Assembly (NCBI GenBank): GCA_024103275.1
Contig: JAGFIV010000067.1
Location: forward strand, 1 to 36,564
Length of the DNA: 36,564 nucleotides
Direction of reading: 5' to 3'
From: Flavobacteriales bacterium
GTDB taxonomy: Bacteria; Bacteroidota; Bacteroidia; Flavobacteriales_F; PHOS-HE28
Shown here: piece by piece, positions 15,992-22,946 of the stretch
Numbering within the stretch: position 1 is the first letter of the stretch
Layout of the letters: every line of letters begins with the position of its first letter
Made by a program: the position numbers and the translations under genes
The notes under the pieces: generated by a model
What the model was told of the DNA's origin: nothing
Database searches by the model: none
Seen by the model: the letters and a program-made list of their open reading frames with translations, nothing else

Positions 15992-18900
15992 TCATTTGAT
16001 CAGCGTTATCGTGCCGTACCGCACTTCCTTGTCGGAGGAATTGACGGGCCGGTACGTGAGCCGCCATACATACGTGCCGGTGGGCAACACCTTGCTGCCT
16101 TTGGAGGTGCCGTCCCAGCCCTGCCCCGGGTCGGTGGTCTCGAAAAGAAGCTGCCCGCCCCGGTCGAAGACCTGCAGGCGGTAGTCCGCGTCCACCAGGT
16201 CGAGCATGACCGGTTTGAACGTTTCGTTGATGCCGTTGCCGTCGGGCGAGAAGGTGTTCGGCACCCACAGGTTGGGCACCAGGATGGTGAGCGTGTCACA
16301 AGCAGTGGCCTCACACCCGTATCGGTCCGCCACGTACAGGCACACCGGATAGCTGTCGGAGATCTTGTCCGGGAAGGTGTAGGCCGTCTGTTGTCCGGTG
16401 GGCCAGCTGCCGTCCGGCAAGGTCCACTGGAAGTTCACCGCATGCGGGTCGGTGGCGGTGAAGACCAGCGTATTGTTGCCGGTGGAGCCAGGGTTGGGCG
16501 TGTATACGAAGGTGGCCTCCGGGGCGGGATCCACCAGCACCGCCCCGGGGGCGAGCAGCTGGTCGGTACATCCTTCAGGGGTGGTCACACGCAATTTCAG
16601 GTGGTACCATCCGGGCTCCTCAAAGATGTGTGTAACGGTGCCGCAGGCTTCCTCGGGATTGCTGCCGTCGCCGAAGTCCCACACGCACGATGGGCCCACG
16701 AACATGGCCTCCGTCGTGTTGGTGAAAGTCACCTCAAGGGGGGCACAGCCACTGTCCGGTTCGGCGGTGTAGGTGATCACCGGGAGCGGGTTTATCAGCA
16801 CTTGCACCGTGGCCGTGTCCGAACGATGCGCACAGGTCCCCGGCCCGATGGTCACATAGAGGTAGTTGCCCGAAAGCTCCGTCGAGGGGTCGAGCAGGTC
16901 GCTTCCCATCAGCCCGCCATGGGGATCCAGCCAATGGCCACCGGGGTCCGGCGTGCCGCCCAGCTTGGGGAACAGCATGACGTTGTTGTCATTGGCGCAG
17001 TACACCAGCGAGGTGTCCAACCCCGCATCGGGCAGCTCGTCCAGATTGATGGTCAGCGTGGCACTTTGGTCCGGGCATGGCAGCACCGCCGGGACCGTAT
17101 AGGTGTATATGCCGATGGTTCCCGTGGCCGGGTCGAACAGGTCGGGGACCGGGTTGCCGGCCACATCGGTCCATGCGCCGGTCGCGTCGGGTGTGCCGCC
17201 CAGTTTGCTGCGCATGCTGAACGGTGCCGCGTCGCGGCAAAGGGTGATGGAGTTGTTCAGGCCCGCGTTCACCGCCTGCGGGATGGCGACCGTGACAAAG
17301 GCGGTGTCGTTGGGGCAAGGAGTGTTGCCGTAAACCACGTATTGGTACACCCCCGGCGCGGAAGTGGGCGGGTCGATGGTGCCCGGGAAGGCCGCGCCGC
17401 CTGGCGTGAACCAACTCCCGCCGGTATGCGGTGTGCCGGGCAGCATCGGGAACAGCGGTTCAGGGAGGTCCCAGGAGCAGAAGGCCAGGTCCGTGTCGCC
17501 ACCGGCATCGGCGTGTGGCACCTTGATCATGGTGGCGGTCCCGCTGGCGGGGCAGAAACCGCCGGTGGACACCGAATAGATGTAGTTCCCGTCCACATCC
17601 GCCAGGGGGTCGAACATGTTCGAGTGGTTGGCCCCGGAGGGGCCCAGCCAGCTCCCGCCCGATGGGGCGTTGCCGCCCAGGACCGTCAGCATGTCCACGG
17701 GTGCCCCATTGTCGCAGATCAACAGCGTGTCCGACACCAATTCCGGCGACAGCACGATGCGGATCACGGCGGTCACGGTGGAGGTCAGCGGCGGCGCCCC
17801 ATCGTCCGTGGCCGTGTACGTGATCACGTATAGGCCCGTGTCCAGGGCCGTGGGGATGAATTCCAGGTGCAGGTTCGCCGTGTTCGCCGGGCTTGTATTG
17901 GTTTCGGTCACCGTGGCATTCAATGGCGGCGAAATGGTATAACTGGCCGTGGTCATCTGGCCCGGCTCGGGCGAGAGGAAGTTCACGTCCAGCACCACCG
18001 GCTCGTTGGTACAGATGTTCAACGTGTCGCACAGTGAAGTGCTGCTGGCGATGGGGGGGATGTTCTGCGTGCTCACGGCGGTGGTGAACACGAAGTTCTT
18101 GTTGTCCAGCCAACTGATGCCGTCGTTGGCCCCGAAGGGTCCGTCATAGTCGGTGCCGGCATGGTCGAAACGGCCAAACTGGATGTAGTCCACACCGTTG
18201 CCACGGTTGGCCCCCACGGTGGCCGGGGTGCCGCCAAAACCGTTCGTCCCGCCAGAGGCGGAACCCGTGGTCCACTGCATGTCCCTGTAACAAAATGAAA
18301 CGGTGCTGCCGATGCCCACGTCCGTGTTGGTGCCGTCGCTGATGATCAGCTGGAAGGAATTCAACTTGTCCGTTTGCTGGCTGAAATAGCCCACGTTCGA
18401 CCAGTTCACGTACAAGGCGTTGCCGGTGAGCTTGTATTTTACCGTTCCACCCCCGCTTCGGGTGTCAACGTCCGCCCAGAATGGGGCCACCATCTTGAAT
18501 TGGGTGTTGGGGAAGGATGCGGAGGAATACGTGCTGAACGGCGTTTGGAAGGACACGTTGCCGTTGTTGTTCACGTAGCACGTGTTATACAGGTCGCCGT
18601 ACAGGTTGAACTGGAACGGCAAGGTGATCATGGCCGAACTTCCGTCATCGCTCGGCTGCAAGGCGAGCGTGTAGCTGTTGTCCGGCTCAATCCAGCAGTT
18701 GCAGTCGCCTCCGGCCCGTTGGCCATTGTCCGTGGCTGGCTGTGGATGTGCCGCCGGGGGGGGCAAGGTGGACCATACCACGTGGAATTCGTCCGGCAGC
18801 GTGCCCGCCAGCTTCATCTGCTCATACTGTTCCTCCGTCAGTTCGACGCCTTGGGCCTGCACGCCGCCGGCCATGAGGGTCGCCAGGAGCGCGATGGCCA

Positions 18901-19006
18901 CGATTCCCGGTGGATGTCGGCGGAAGGCCCCCGCAACCTGCTTGCATGGCCCCCGGAAGCCACCTGTGCCGTTCCCGGATCGTGCCGGATTCATCGTTCG
19001 TTTCAT
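15992..19006 (-). CDS. large T9SS type B surface protein with NIDO-like domain, four tandem repeats and PKD domains (paralog C)
   Basis: This 1004-residue protein begins with a long N-terminus before the signal segment (IVAIALLATLMAGGVQAQ, about 35-52). The lead VELTEEQYEQMKLAG and the NIDO-like domain follow, the latter opening with CNCWIEPDN (Cys102, Cys104) and containing MVAPFWADVDTRS and SFCYRDMQWTTGSASGG. A cadherin-like stretch runs to about 425. Four related ~75-residue repeats span about 425-735, each with a Cys near the start and a GGxWxxPxG-like centre. Two PKD-like domains follow (CVWDFGDGSNPEEACG, FQWTLPDGSWPTG). The type B sorting domain ends the protein (VPNTFSPDGNGINETFKP, VFDRGGQLLFET). 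Its ATG overlaps the stop of the upstream anti-sigma-like gene by four bases (ATGA), so translation is probably coupled. Confidence 0.9.
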   Translation of the reverse strand: MKRTMNPARSGNGTGGFRGPCKQVAGAFRRHPPGIVAIALLATLMAGGVQAQGVELTEEQYEQMKLAGTLPDEFHVVWSTLPPPAAHPQPATDNGQRAGGDCNCWIEPDNSYTLALQPSDDGSSAMITLPFQFNLYGDLYNTCYVNNNGNVSFQTPFSTYSSASFPNTQFKMVAPFWADVDTRSGGGTVKYKLTGNALYVNWSNVGYFSQQTDKLNSFQLIISDGTNTDVGIGSTVSFCYRDMQWTTGSASGGTNGFGGTPATVGANRGNGVDYIQFGRFDHAGTDYDGPFGANDGISWLDNKNFVFTTAVSTQNIPPIASSTSLCDTLNICTNEPVVLDVNFLSPEPGQMTTASYTISPPLNATVTETNTSPANTANLHLEFIPTALDTGLYVITYTATDDGAPPLTSTVTAVIRIVLSPELVSDTLLICDNGAPVDMLTVLGGNAPSGGSWLGPSGANHSNMFDPLADVDGNYIYSVSTGGFCPASGTATMIKVPHADAGGDTDLAFCSWDLPEPLFPMLPGTPHTGGSWFTPGGAAFPGTIDPPTSAPGVYQYVVYGNTPCPNDTAFVTVAIPQAVNAGLNNSITLCRDAAPFSMRSKLGGTPDATGAWTDVAGNPVPDLFDPATGTIGIYTYTVPAVLPCPDQSATLTINLDELPDAGLDTSLVYCANDNNVMLFPKLGGTPDPGGHWLDPHGGLMGSDLLDPSTELSGNYLYVTIGPGTCAHRSDTATVQVLINPLPVITYTAEPDSGCAPLEVTFTNTTEAMFVGPSCVWDFGDGSNPEEACGTVTHIFEEPGWYHLKLRVTTPEGCTDQLLAPGAVLVDPAPEATFVYTPNPGSTGNNTLVFTATDPHAVNFQWTLPDGSWPTGQQTAYTFPDKISDSYPVCLYVADRYGCEATACDTLTILVPNLWVPNTFSPDGNGINETFKPVMLDLVDADYRLQVFDRGGQLLFETTDPGQGWDGTSKGSKVLPTGTYVWRLTYRPVNSSDKEVRYGTITLIK
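16800..17735 (-). repeat. four tandem ~75-residue repeats inside paralog C
   Basis: Four successive modules each open with a short strand ending in Cys (LLICDNG, LAFCSWD, ITLCRDA, LVYCAND). Each continues with LGGxP and a G-x-W core (GGSWLGPSG, GGSWFTPGG, TGAWTDVAG, GGHWLDPHG) and closes with a Y-x-Y strand followed by a second Cys (GFCPASG, TPCPNDT, LPCPDQS, GTCAHRS). Two Cys per unit suggests one disulfide per module. Boundaries are approximate. Confidence 0.75.
18547..18620 (-). repeat. conserved DNA block shared by paralogs A and C (copy in C)
   Basis: Partner of 13112-13185. The differences are five substitutions over 74 bases with no gap. Confidence 0.75.
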
Positions 19007-20082
19007 CGGTACAAGCGCACTACTTCCGTTTCCGTCAACGATTGCCCATTGGCATAGGTCAGTCGCACCACGCAGCGGTAATACCCTTCATCCGCGTTGT
19101 TGCCGTTGGGCAGGCGGCCATCCCATTGGATGCCCAGGTCGTTCGTGTGGAAAACCAGCGCCCCCGTTTTGGTGGAAAACACTTTCACGTCCGCGCGGTC
19201 GAAATCGCCTGCCACGATCTCCAGCTTGTCGTTGATGCCATCACCCTGTGGGCTGAACACGTTCGGGATGAAAACCTTCCTGTGGCTCTCGGAGGCGGCG
19301 AAGGGGTCCGTGGGAGGCGGGTTGTTGCCCGTTGCGGTGGTGGTGGACGTGTTGCCGGCAGAAGCTTCCGGCTTTACCGGTGCCGGCTCTTCGGTGGCTT
19401 TCCGCCCGGCTTGTTGGTCGGCGGCCTGGCCTAAGACCTGGTTGCCTACTGCCGGTGCCTGTACGGGGGAAGGGGGGGCAACCACGGGAGCTGCCGGAGT
19501 GGATCGCGATTCCGGCGTTGCGGGCTTCCCGGCCTTGGCCTCCTTCACCTCGGCCGCCGGCCGGTGCCCCTCGGCCTTCTTCACTTCCTTGTCACCCGCG
19601 GCCACTGCGGATGCTTGCGGCCGGCGCTCCTGGTTTACCGCAGGGGCCCTTTGCGGAATCTCCGCCAACTCCTTCGCCGGTTTTTCCGTCTCCTCGGCTG
19701 GCGTTACGGTCTTGGTGGCCGGGGCCGTGGCTTGCGGTATCTTCACCTTGGCCTGTGCCGAGGCCTGGTCATTTCCGGTGCTGCCGTTCCACAGGAAAAT
19801 GCCCGCCGCCAGGGCCACGGCTGCTGCGCCGGCCGCTATCCAACCGGCACCGAGGCCACTGCCCATGATGCCCGCGTGGCCCAACTGGCCGCTGATGTGC
19901 GCCCATGCCGCCGGATCCACCGGCACTTCGTGCCCGTTGAACTTCTGCCGCAGGGCCTGGCGCAGGCCCTCGCCGCCATCGGCGGCCAGCTGGCTGCTGA
20001 TGTGCGCCCATGCGTCCGCCGGGGCATCCATCTCGTGCCCGGTGAAGCGGCTGCGGAACAGTTCCGTCAATTGGTCTGCCAT
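19003..20082 (-). CDS. single-pass membrane protein, anti-sigma-like N-terminus, T9SS type B C-terminal domain
   Basis: This 359-residue protein has no cleavable signal. Residues 5-32 and 40-67 are a duplicated cytoplasmic motif (FTGHEM then DAWAHISSQL; FNGHEV then AAWAHISGQL). A single membrane helix lies at about 79-98 (GWIAAGAAAVALAAGIFLW). A long Ala/Pro/Lys/Glu-rich linker follows (about 100-265). The last 90 residues are a type B domain (FIPNVFSPQGDGINDKLEI, KVFSTKTGALVFHT, EGYYRCVVRLTYANG). It starts 3 bp after the ECF sigma gene and overlaps paralog C by 4 bp. Position and layout suggest an anti-sigma factor: N-terminus binding sigma in the cytoplasm and C-terminus in the periplasm or beyond. 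No zinc-binding HxxxCxxC motif is present, so the sigma-binding role is inferred from context only. Confidence 0.85.
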   Translation of the reverse strand: MADQLTELFRSRFTGHEMDAPADAWAHISSQLAADGGEGLRQALRQKFNGHEVPVDPAAWAHISGQLGHAGIMGSGLGAGWIAAGAAAVALAAGIFLWNGSTGNDQASAQAKVKIPQATAPATKTVTPAEETEKPAKELAEIPQRAPAVNQERRPQASAVAAGDKEVKKAEGHRPAAEVKEAKAGKPATPESRSTPAAPVVAPPSPVQAPAVGNQVLGQAADQQAGRKATEEPAPVKPEASAGNTSTTTATGNNPPPTDPFAASESHRKVFIPNVFSPQGDGINDKLEIVAGDFDRADVKVFSTKTGALVFHTNDLGIQWDGRLPNGNNADEGYYRCVVRLTYANGQSLTETEVVRLYR

Positions 20083-20085
20083 CTC

Positions 20086-20631
20086 TTATCGTCCGTGCAT
20101 GTCCACCGTTTCCTTGGGCAACAGCTTGCGCAAGTAGGCCCGCGCCTTCATGAATTGCGATTTGGAGGTGTTCTCCGATATGCCGAGCATCTCACCGATC
20201 TCCTTGTGCGGGTATCCTTCGATGACGAACAGGTTGAACACCGTGCGGTAACCTGGCGGGAGGGCTTGGATCAGCGCCAGGAGCTCATCCGCCCCCAGCC
20301 GCGACAGCGCCTGTTCATCCACCGCGTGCAGGTGTTCGGCTTCGGTCAGGTCCAGGCTGTGCTCAAAGGGCTTGTTCCGCCGGATCTGGTCCAGGGCCGT
20401 GTTCACCATCGTGCGGGCGATCCATCCGCCCAAAGGGCCCTCGCCCCGGTAGTTCCCGATCTTCTGGTACACCTTCACGAAACCGTCCTGCAGGATGTCC
20501 TGCGCTTGTTCGCGGTCGGAGGCGTAACGCATGCAAATGCTCATCATTTTGCCGGCATAGGCCTGATAGAGCGCCTTTTGTGCGATCCGATCCCCCTTCA
20601 GGCAGCCGGATACCATTTGCTCATCAGTCAT
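20086..20631 (-). CDS. ECF-family RNA polymerase sigma factor
   Basis: This is a 181-residue extracytoplasmic-function sigma factor. Region 2 is about residues 18-85 (ALYQAYAGKMMSICMRYA, then AQDILQDGFVKVYQKIGNYR, with the LGGWIARTMVNTALDQIRR recognition helix). Region 4 is about 120-175 (LPPGYRTVFNLFVIEGYPH, KEIGEMLGISENTSKSQ, ARAYLRKLL). There is no C-terminal extension. It is the first gene of a probable operon with the membrane protein (3 bp gap) and paralog C. The layout is the usual sigma/anti-sigma pair followed by a target, so it may control its own operon and perhaps other surface genes. A palindrome cluster lies about 80 bp upstream. Confidence 0.95.
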   Translation of the reverse strand: MTDEQMVSGCLKGDRIAQKALYQAYAGKMMSICMRYASDREQAQDILQDGFVKVYQKIGNYRGEGPLGGWIARTMVNTALDQIRRNKPFEHSLDLTEAEHLHAVDEQALSRLGADELLALIQALPPGYRTVFNLFVIEGYPHKEIGEMLGISENTSKSQFMKARAYLRKLLPKETVDMHGR

Positions 20632-20695
20632 GACCTTGCATAGGCTTATGATGCGATCGTGGCCGCCCAGGTTGCCTGGGGTGGGCTGCTATAGG

Positions 20696-20703
20696 CAAAG
20701 TTC
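20696..20703 (-). promoter_or_regulatory. -7 element of the sigma-factor operon
   Basis: GAACTTTG on the minus strand, one mismatch to TAnnTTTG, lies 64 bases before the sigma-factor ATG. It is identical to the element at 5015-5022. If the sigma factor drives its own operon, another recognition site should lie close by. Confidence 0.38.
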
Positions 20704-20706
20704 CGC

Positions 20707-20725
20707 AATTCCGCCGGAATTCCGG
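20707..20725. promoter_or_regulatory. overlapping palindromes upstream of the sigma-factor operon
   Basis: AATTCCG-C-CGGAATT (20707-20721) overlaps CCGGAATTCCGG (20714-20725), a perfect 12 bp palindrome. Both lie just upstream of the -7 element at 20696-20703. The arrangement is what an operator for a dimeric regulator would look like. No binding protein is known. Confidence 0.4.
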
Positions 20726-20878
20726 CCGGGAAACGGCGTGGTCCCCGGAGTGCCACCAGCCGCGTGCAACCGTGGGCCATGCCATCCCCGGAAAGATGGG
20801 ACGGAAGAGGAGGTTCTTCGAGGTACCCCATAGGCCGTCGGGACAGGAATGGCCGCTTGACGGTCGCCCCGGGTTGAC

Positions 20879-20896
20879 CGTCCGCTTCACCGGACG
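20879..20896 (+). promoter_or_regulatory. inverted repeat in the ldcA promoter
   Basis: CGTCCG-CTTCAC-CGGACG is a perfect 6 bp inverted repeat lying between a possible -33 TTG (20874-20876, in GGGTTGACC) and the -7 element at 20900-20907. It could be an operator, or chance. Confidence 0.3.
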
Positions 20897-20899
20897 AAC

Positions 20900-20907
20900 C
20901 ACCTTTG
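20900..20907 (+). promoter_or_regulatory. -7 element abutting the ldcA start
   Basis: CACCTTTG has one mismatch to TAnnTTTG and ends 4 bases before the ATG at 20912. The junction CGCCATG is the same as at the DUF502 gene (28724). A TTG 23 bases upstream could be the -33 element. It suggests a leaderless transcript. Confidence 0.5.
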
Positions 20908-20911
20908 CGCC

Positions 20912-21841
20912 ATGATCATCCCACCTCCCTTGCGCCCCGGCGACACCATTGCCATCGTCCCCACGGCACGGGCCATCGCCCTGGAAGAACTGCAGGCCGG
21001 CATGGCCTTGGCGGAAAGCTGGGGCTTGAACGTGCGCCTGGGGGAGGGCGTGGACCGCAAGCGGTTCCAGCAAGCCGGTTCGGCCTCCGAACGGGCGGCT
21101 GACCTGGATGCCGCACTGCGCGACCCGCAGGTGAAGGCGATCTGGTGCGCCCGCGGCGGGTACGGAACCGTCCATCTGCTGGAGCGGACGGACCTGTCCC
21201 TGCTGCACCGGGATCCGAAGTGGATCGTGGGATTCAGCGACATCACCGTGCTGCACTCCGCCCTGAACCGCATCGGGGTGTGCTCCCTTCATGCCCAAAT
21301 GCCGTTCAACATCGCCACCAAGAGCGAAGCCTGCATCGCCTCGCTGAAGAGCGCCCTGTTCGGCCAGTGGCCCGGAAGCACCATCACCCGGGGGGGCAGC
21401 CATGAACTGGACCGTCCGGGCGTGGCCGAGGGCACGCTGGTGGGCGGGAACCTCTCCATCCTGTACTCCTTGCGGGGCACGCCCTACGACCTGGAGACCA
21501 AAGGCAAGATCCTGTTCATCGAGGACATCGACGAACTGCTCTACCACATGGACCGCATGGTGATGAACCTGAAGCTCGGCGGCTTGTTCACGGAACTGGC
21601 CGGGCTGGTGGTCGGCGGCCTGACGGGCATGCACGACAAAGACCCGCTGGATCCCTTCGGGCCCGAGGCCGGGGCCATCATCGCACGGGCCGTGCAGGAA
21701 TCCACCTTCCCGGTGTGCCACGGCTTCCCGGCAGGCCACATCGCGGACAACCGCGCCTTGGTGCTGGGCCAAAAGGCAAAGCTCAACGTCACCCGCCAGG
21801 GGGCTTCGTTGAGCTTTGCCCAAAGTGCCGGTACGACCTAG
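20912..21841 (+). CDS. ldcA: LD-carboxypeptidase, S66 family
   Basis: S66 enzymes remove the terminal D-Ala from murein tetrapeptides (L,D bond) in the cytoplasm during cell-wall recycling. The 309-residue protein starts MIIPPPLRPGDTIAIVPTA, the family opening. It continues with CARGGYGTVHLLERTDL, then VGFSDITVLHSAL, whose Ser is the expected nucleophile. The Glu is in ILFIEDIDELLYHMDR, and the C-terminal His is in HGFPAGHIADN. Length is normal. The ATG at 20912 sits 4 bases after a -7 element, so the mRNA is probably leaderless. Its stop overlaps that of the convergent DUF4412 gene by 4 bp (CTAG). It lies divergent to the sigma factor across a 280 bp gap; no functional tie is evident. Confidence 0.93.
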   Translation: MIIPPPLRPGDTIAIVPTARAIALEELQAGMALAESWGLNVRLGEGVDRKRFQQAGSASERAADLDAALRDPQVKAIWCARGGYGTVHLLERTDLSLLHRDPKWIVGFSDITVLHSALNRIGVCSLHAQMPFNIATKSEACIASLKSALFGQWPGSTITRGGSHELDRPGVAEGTLVGGNLSILYSLRGTPYDLETKGKILFIEDIDELLYHMDRMVMNLKLGGLFTELAGLVVGGLTGMHDKDPLDPFGPEAGAIIARAVQESTFPVCHGFPAGHIADNRALVLGQKAKLNVTRQGASLSFAQSAGTT

Positions 21842-22479
21842 TTGCGCTCGAACTTGGTGTAGCCCGCCGGGATCTCGAACAGGTCCGCTTTCTGGGCTCC
21901 CCGGTCGATCTTGGTCACCTCCAGGCGGCTCACCTCGCTGCCGTCCAACTTCTGCTCAATGCCCAGCATGGGGAACACCCCTTTGGCATTGTCGATCTTC
22001 AGGAAGAAAAGCGCCTGCTCGTCCTTGCGGTTCAACGTCTCCAACATGGGGATGAAGAAGTCGAAGGCATCCGCCGCCACCCAGTAGGTGAGCAGCCGGT
22101 CCTCGGCCGGGCCCTTCACGGTCCACTTCTCCACCTTGTAGCCCGCCATGTCCTTCATCTCGCCGGTTTTCTTCACCTCGGCCTTGAACTCCTTCGGCAG
22201 GCGCATGTTGGGCACGTCCATGTACAGCTTGCGGTCTGGGCTCAGGGCCGTCACCGTCCGGTCGCGGTTGTCCACCAGCATGATGCCCTGCACCGCGCCC
22301 CGTGCGCTCAGCTCCTCGATGCGTACGTGGTCACCCTTCACGTAGTACTTGTAGTTGGTCACCACCGGGCCGGTCGTCTTGGTGAATTCGATGGTGCCTT
22401 CGAAACTCTGGGCCTGTACCGACAGGGTGGCGGGGAGCAGGCTGCCGGCGATCATGAGGCTGCGGAAGGATGGAAGCAT
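21838..22479 (-). CDS. exported DUF4412-like protein
   Basis: This 213-residue protein has a signal peptide (MLPSFRSLMIAGSLLPATLSVQAQ) and then a beta-rich domain. It opens with SFEGTIEFTKTTGP and contains YYVKGDHVRIEEL, MLVDNRDRTVTALSPDRKLY and YKVEKWTVKGPAEDRLLTYW. It ends EIPAGYTKFERN, as in DUF4412 and related LolA-like periplasmic proteins of Bacteroidota. The function of that family is unknown; the fold may bind a hydrophobic ligand. The ATG at 22479 is preferred over that at 22536, which would put 19 unrelated residues before the signal peptide and lies 5' of the likely -7 element. It is divergent from yraN with an unusual symmetric promoter region. Confidence 0.8.
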   Translation of the reverse strand: MLPSFRSLMIAGSLLPATLSVQAQSFEGTIEFTKTTGPVVTNYKYYVKGDHVRIEELSARGAVQGIMLVDNRDRTVTALSPDRKLYMDVPNMRLPKEFKAEVKKTGEMKDMAGYKVEKWTVKGPAEDRLLTYWVAADAFDFFIPMLETLNRKDEQALFFLKIDNAKGVFPMLGIEQKLDGSEVSRLEVTKIDRGAQKADLFEIPAGYTKFERN

Positions 22480-22509
22480 GTGATTGAATTTTCGATCAAT
22501 GACGGGGAC

Positions 22510-22527
22510 GAAAGTTGCCCAACTTTG
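22510..22527. promoter_or_regulatory. symmetric divergent promoter elements between DUF4412 and yraN
   Basis: AAAGTTG-CC-CAACTTT (22511-22526) is a perfect 7 bp inverted repeat. Read on the minus strand it gives CAACTTTC (22510-22517), 30 bases before the DUF4412 ATG. Read on the plus strand it gives CAACTTTG (22520-22527), 56 bases before the yraN ATG. Each is a near match to TAnnTTTG, so two back-to-back -7 elements may form one palindrome. Confidence 0.4.
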
Positions 22528-22583
22528 GCTTTCCAACGGGGCAGGCCCCCGACGGGTTACGCACGATCACAAGTTGAGCCATC

Positions 22584-22946
22584 ATGGCCGAGCACAACCG
22601 CACCGGTGAGAAGGGGGAACAGCTGGCCAGCAGATGGTTGCGCGAGCACGGGTTCACCATCCTGCACCGCAATTGGCGGCATGGCCGAAGCGAGATCGAC
22701 ATCGTGGCGCGCGAAGGGGATTTCCTGGTGGTGGTGGAGGTGAAGACCCGCATGAGCGACCGCTGGGGCAACCCCGAACTGGCCGTGGGCCCGGCCAAGC
22801 GCCGCCAGCTGATCCGTGCCGCCGACGAACTGGTGCGCACCTTTGCCCAGGATCTGGAGGTGCGCTTCGACCTGGTCAGCATCACCCACACGCCGGACGG
22901 CCCCGAGATCCTGCACATCCCCAACGCCTTCTACCCCACCCCATGA
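22584..22946 (+). CDS. yraN: YraN family (UPF0102) endonuclease-like protein
   Basis: This 120-residue protein matches UPF0102, a small family with a PD-(D/E)xK nuclease-like fold and no settled role (Holliday-junction-resolvase-like by structure). Visible marks are GEKGEQLASRWLREHGF, RNWRHGRSEIDIVA (Glu and Asp of the site), FLVVVEVKTR (the ExK) and AKRRQLIRAADELV. Length is normal. The ATG at 22584 gives the usual start. Its TGA overlaps the next gene's ATG (ATGA), so it is probably translated together with the pseudouridine synthase. Confidence 0.92.
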   Translation: MAEHNRTGEKGEQLASRWLREHGFTILHRNWRHGRSEIDIVAREGDFLVVVEVKTRMSDRWGNPELAVGPAKRRQLIRAADELVRTFAQDLEVRFDLVSITHTPDGPEILHIPNAFYPTP

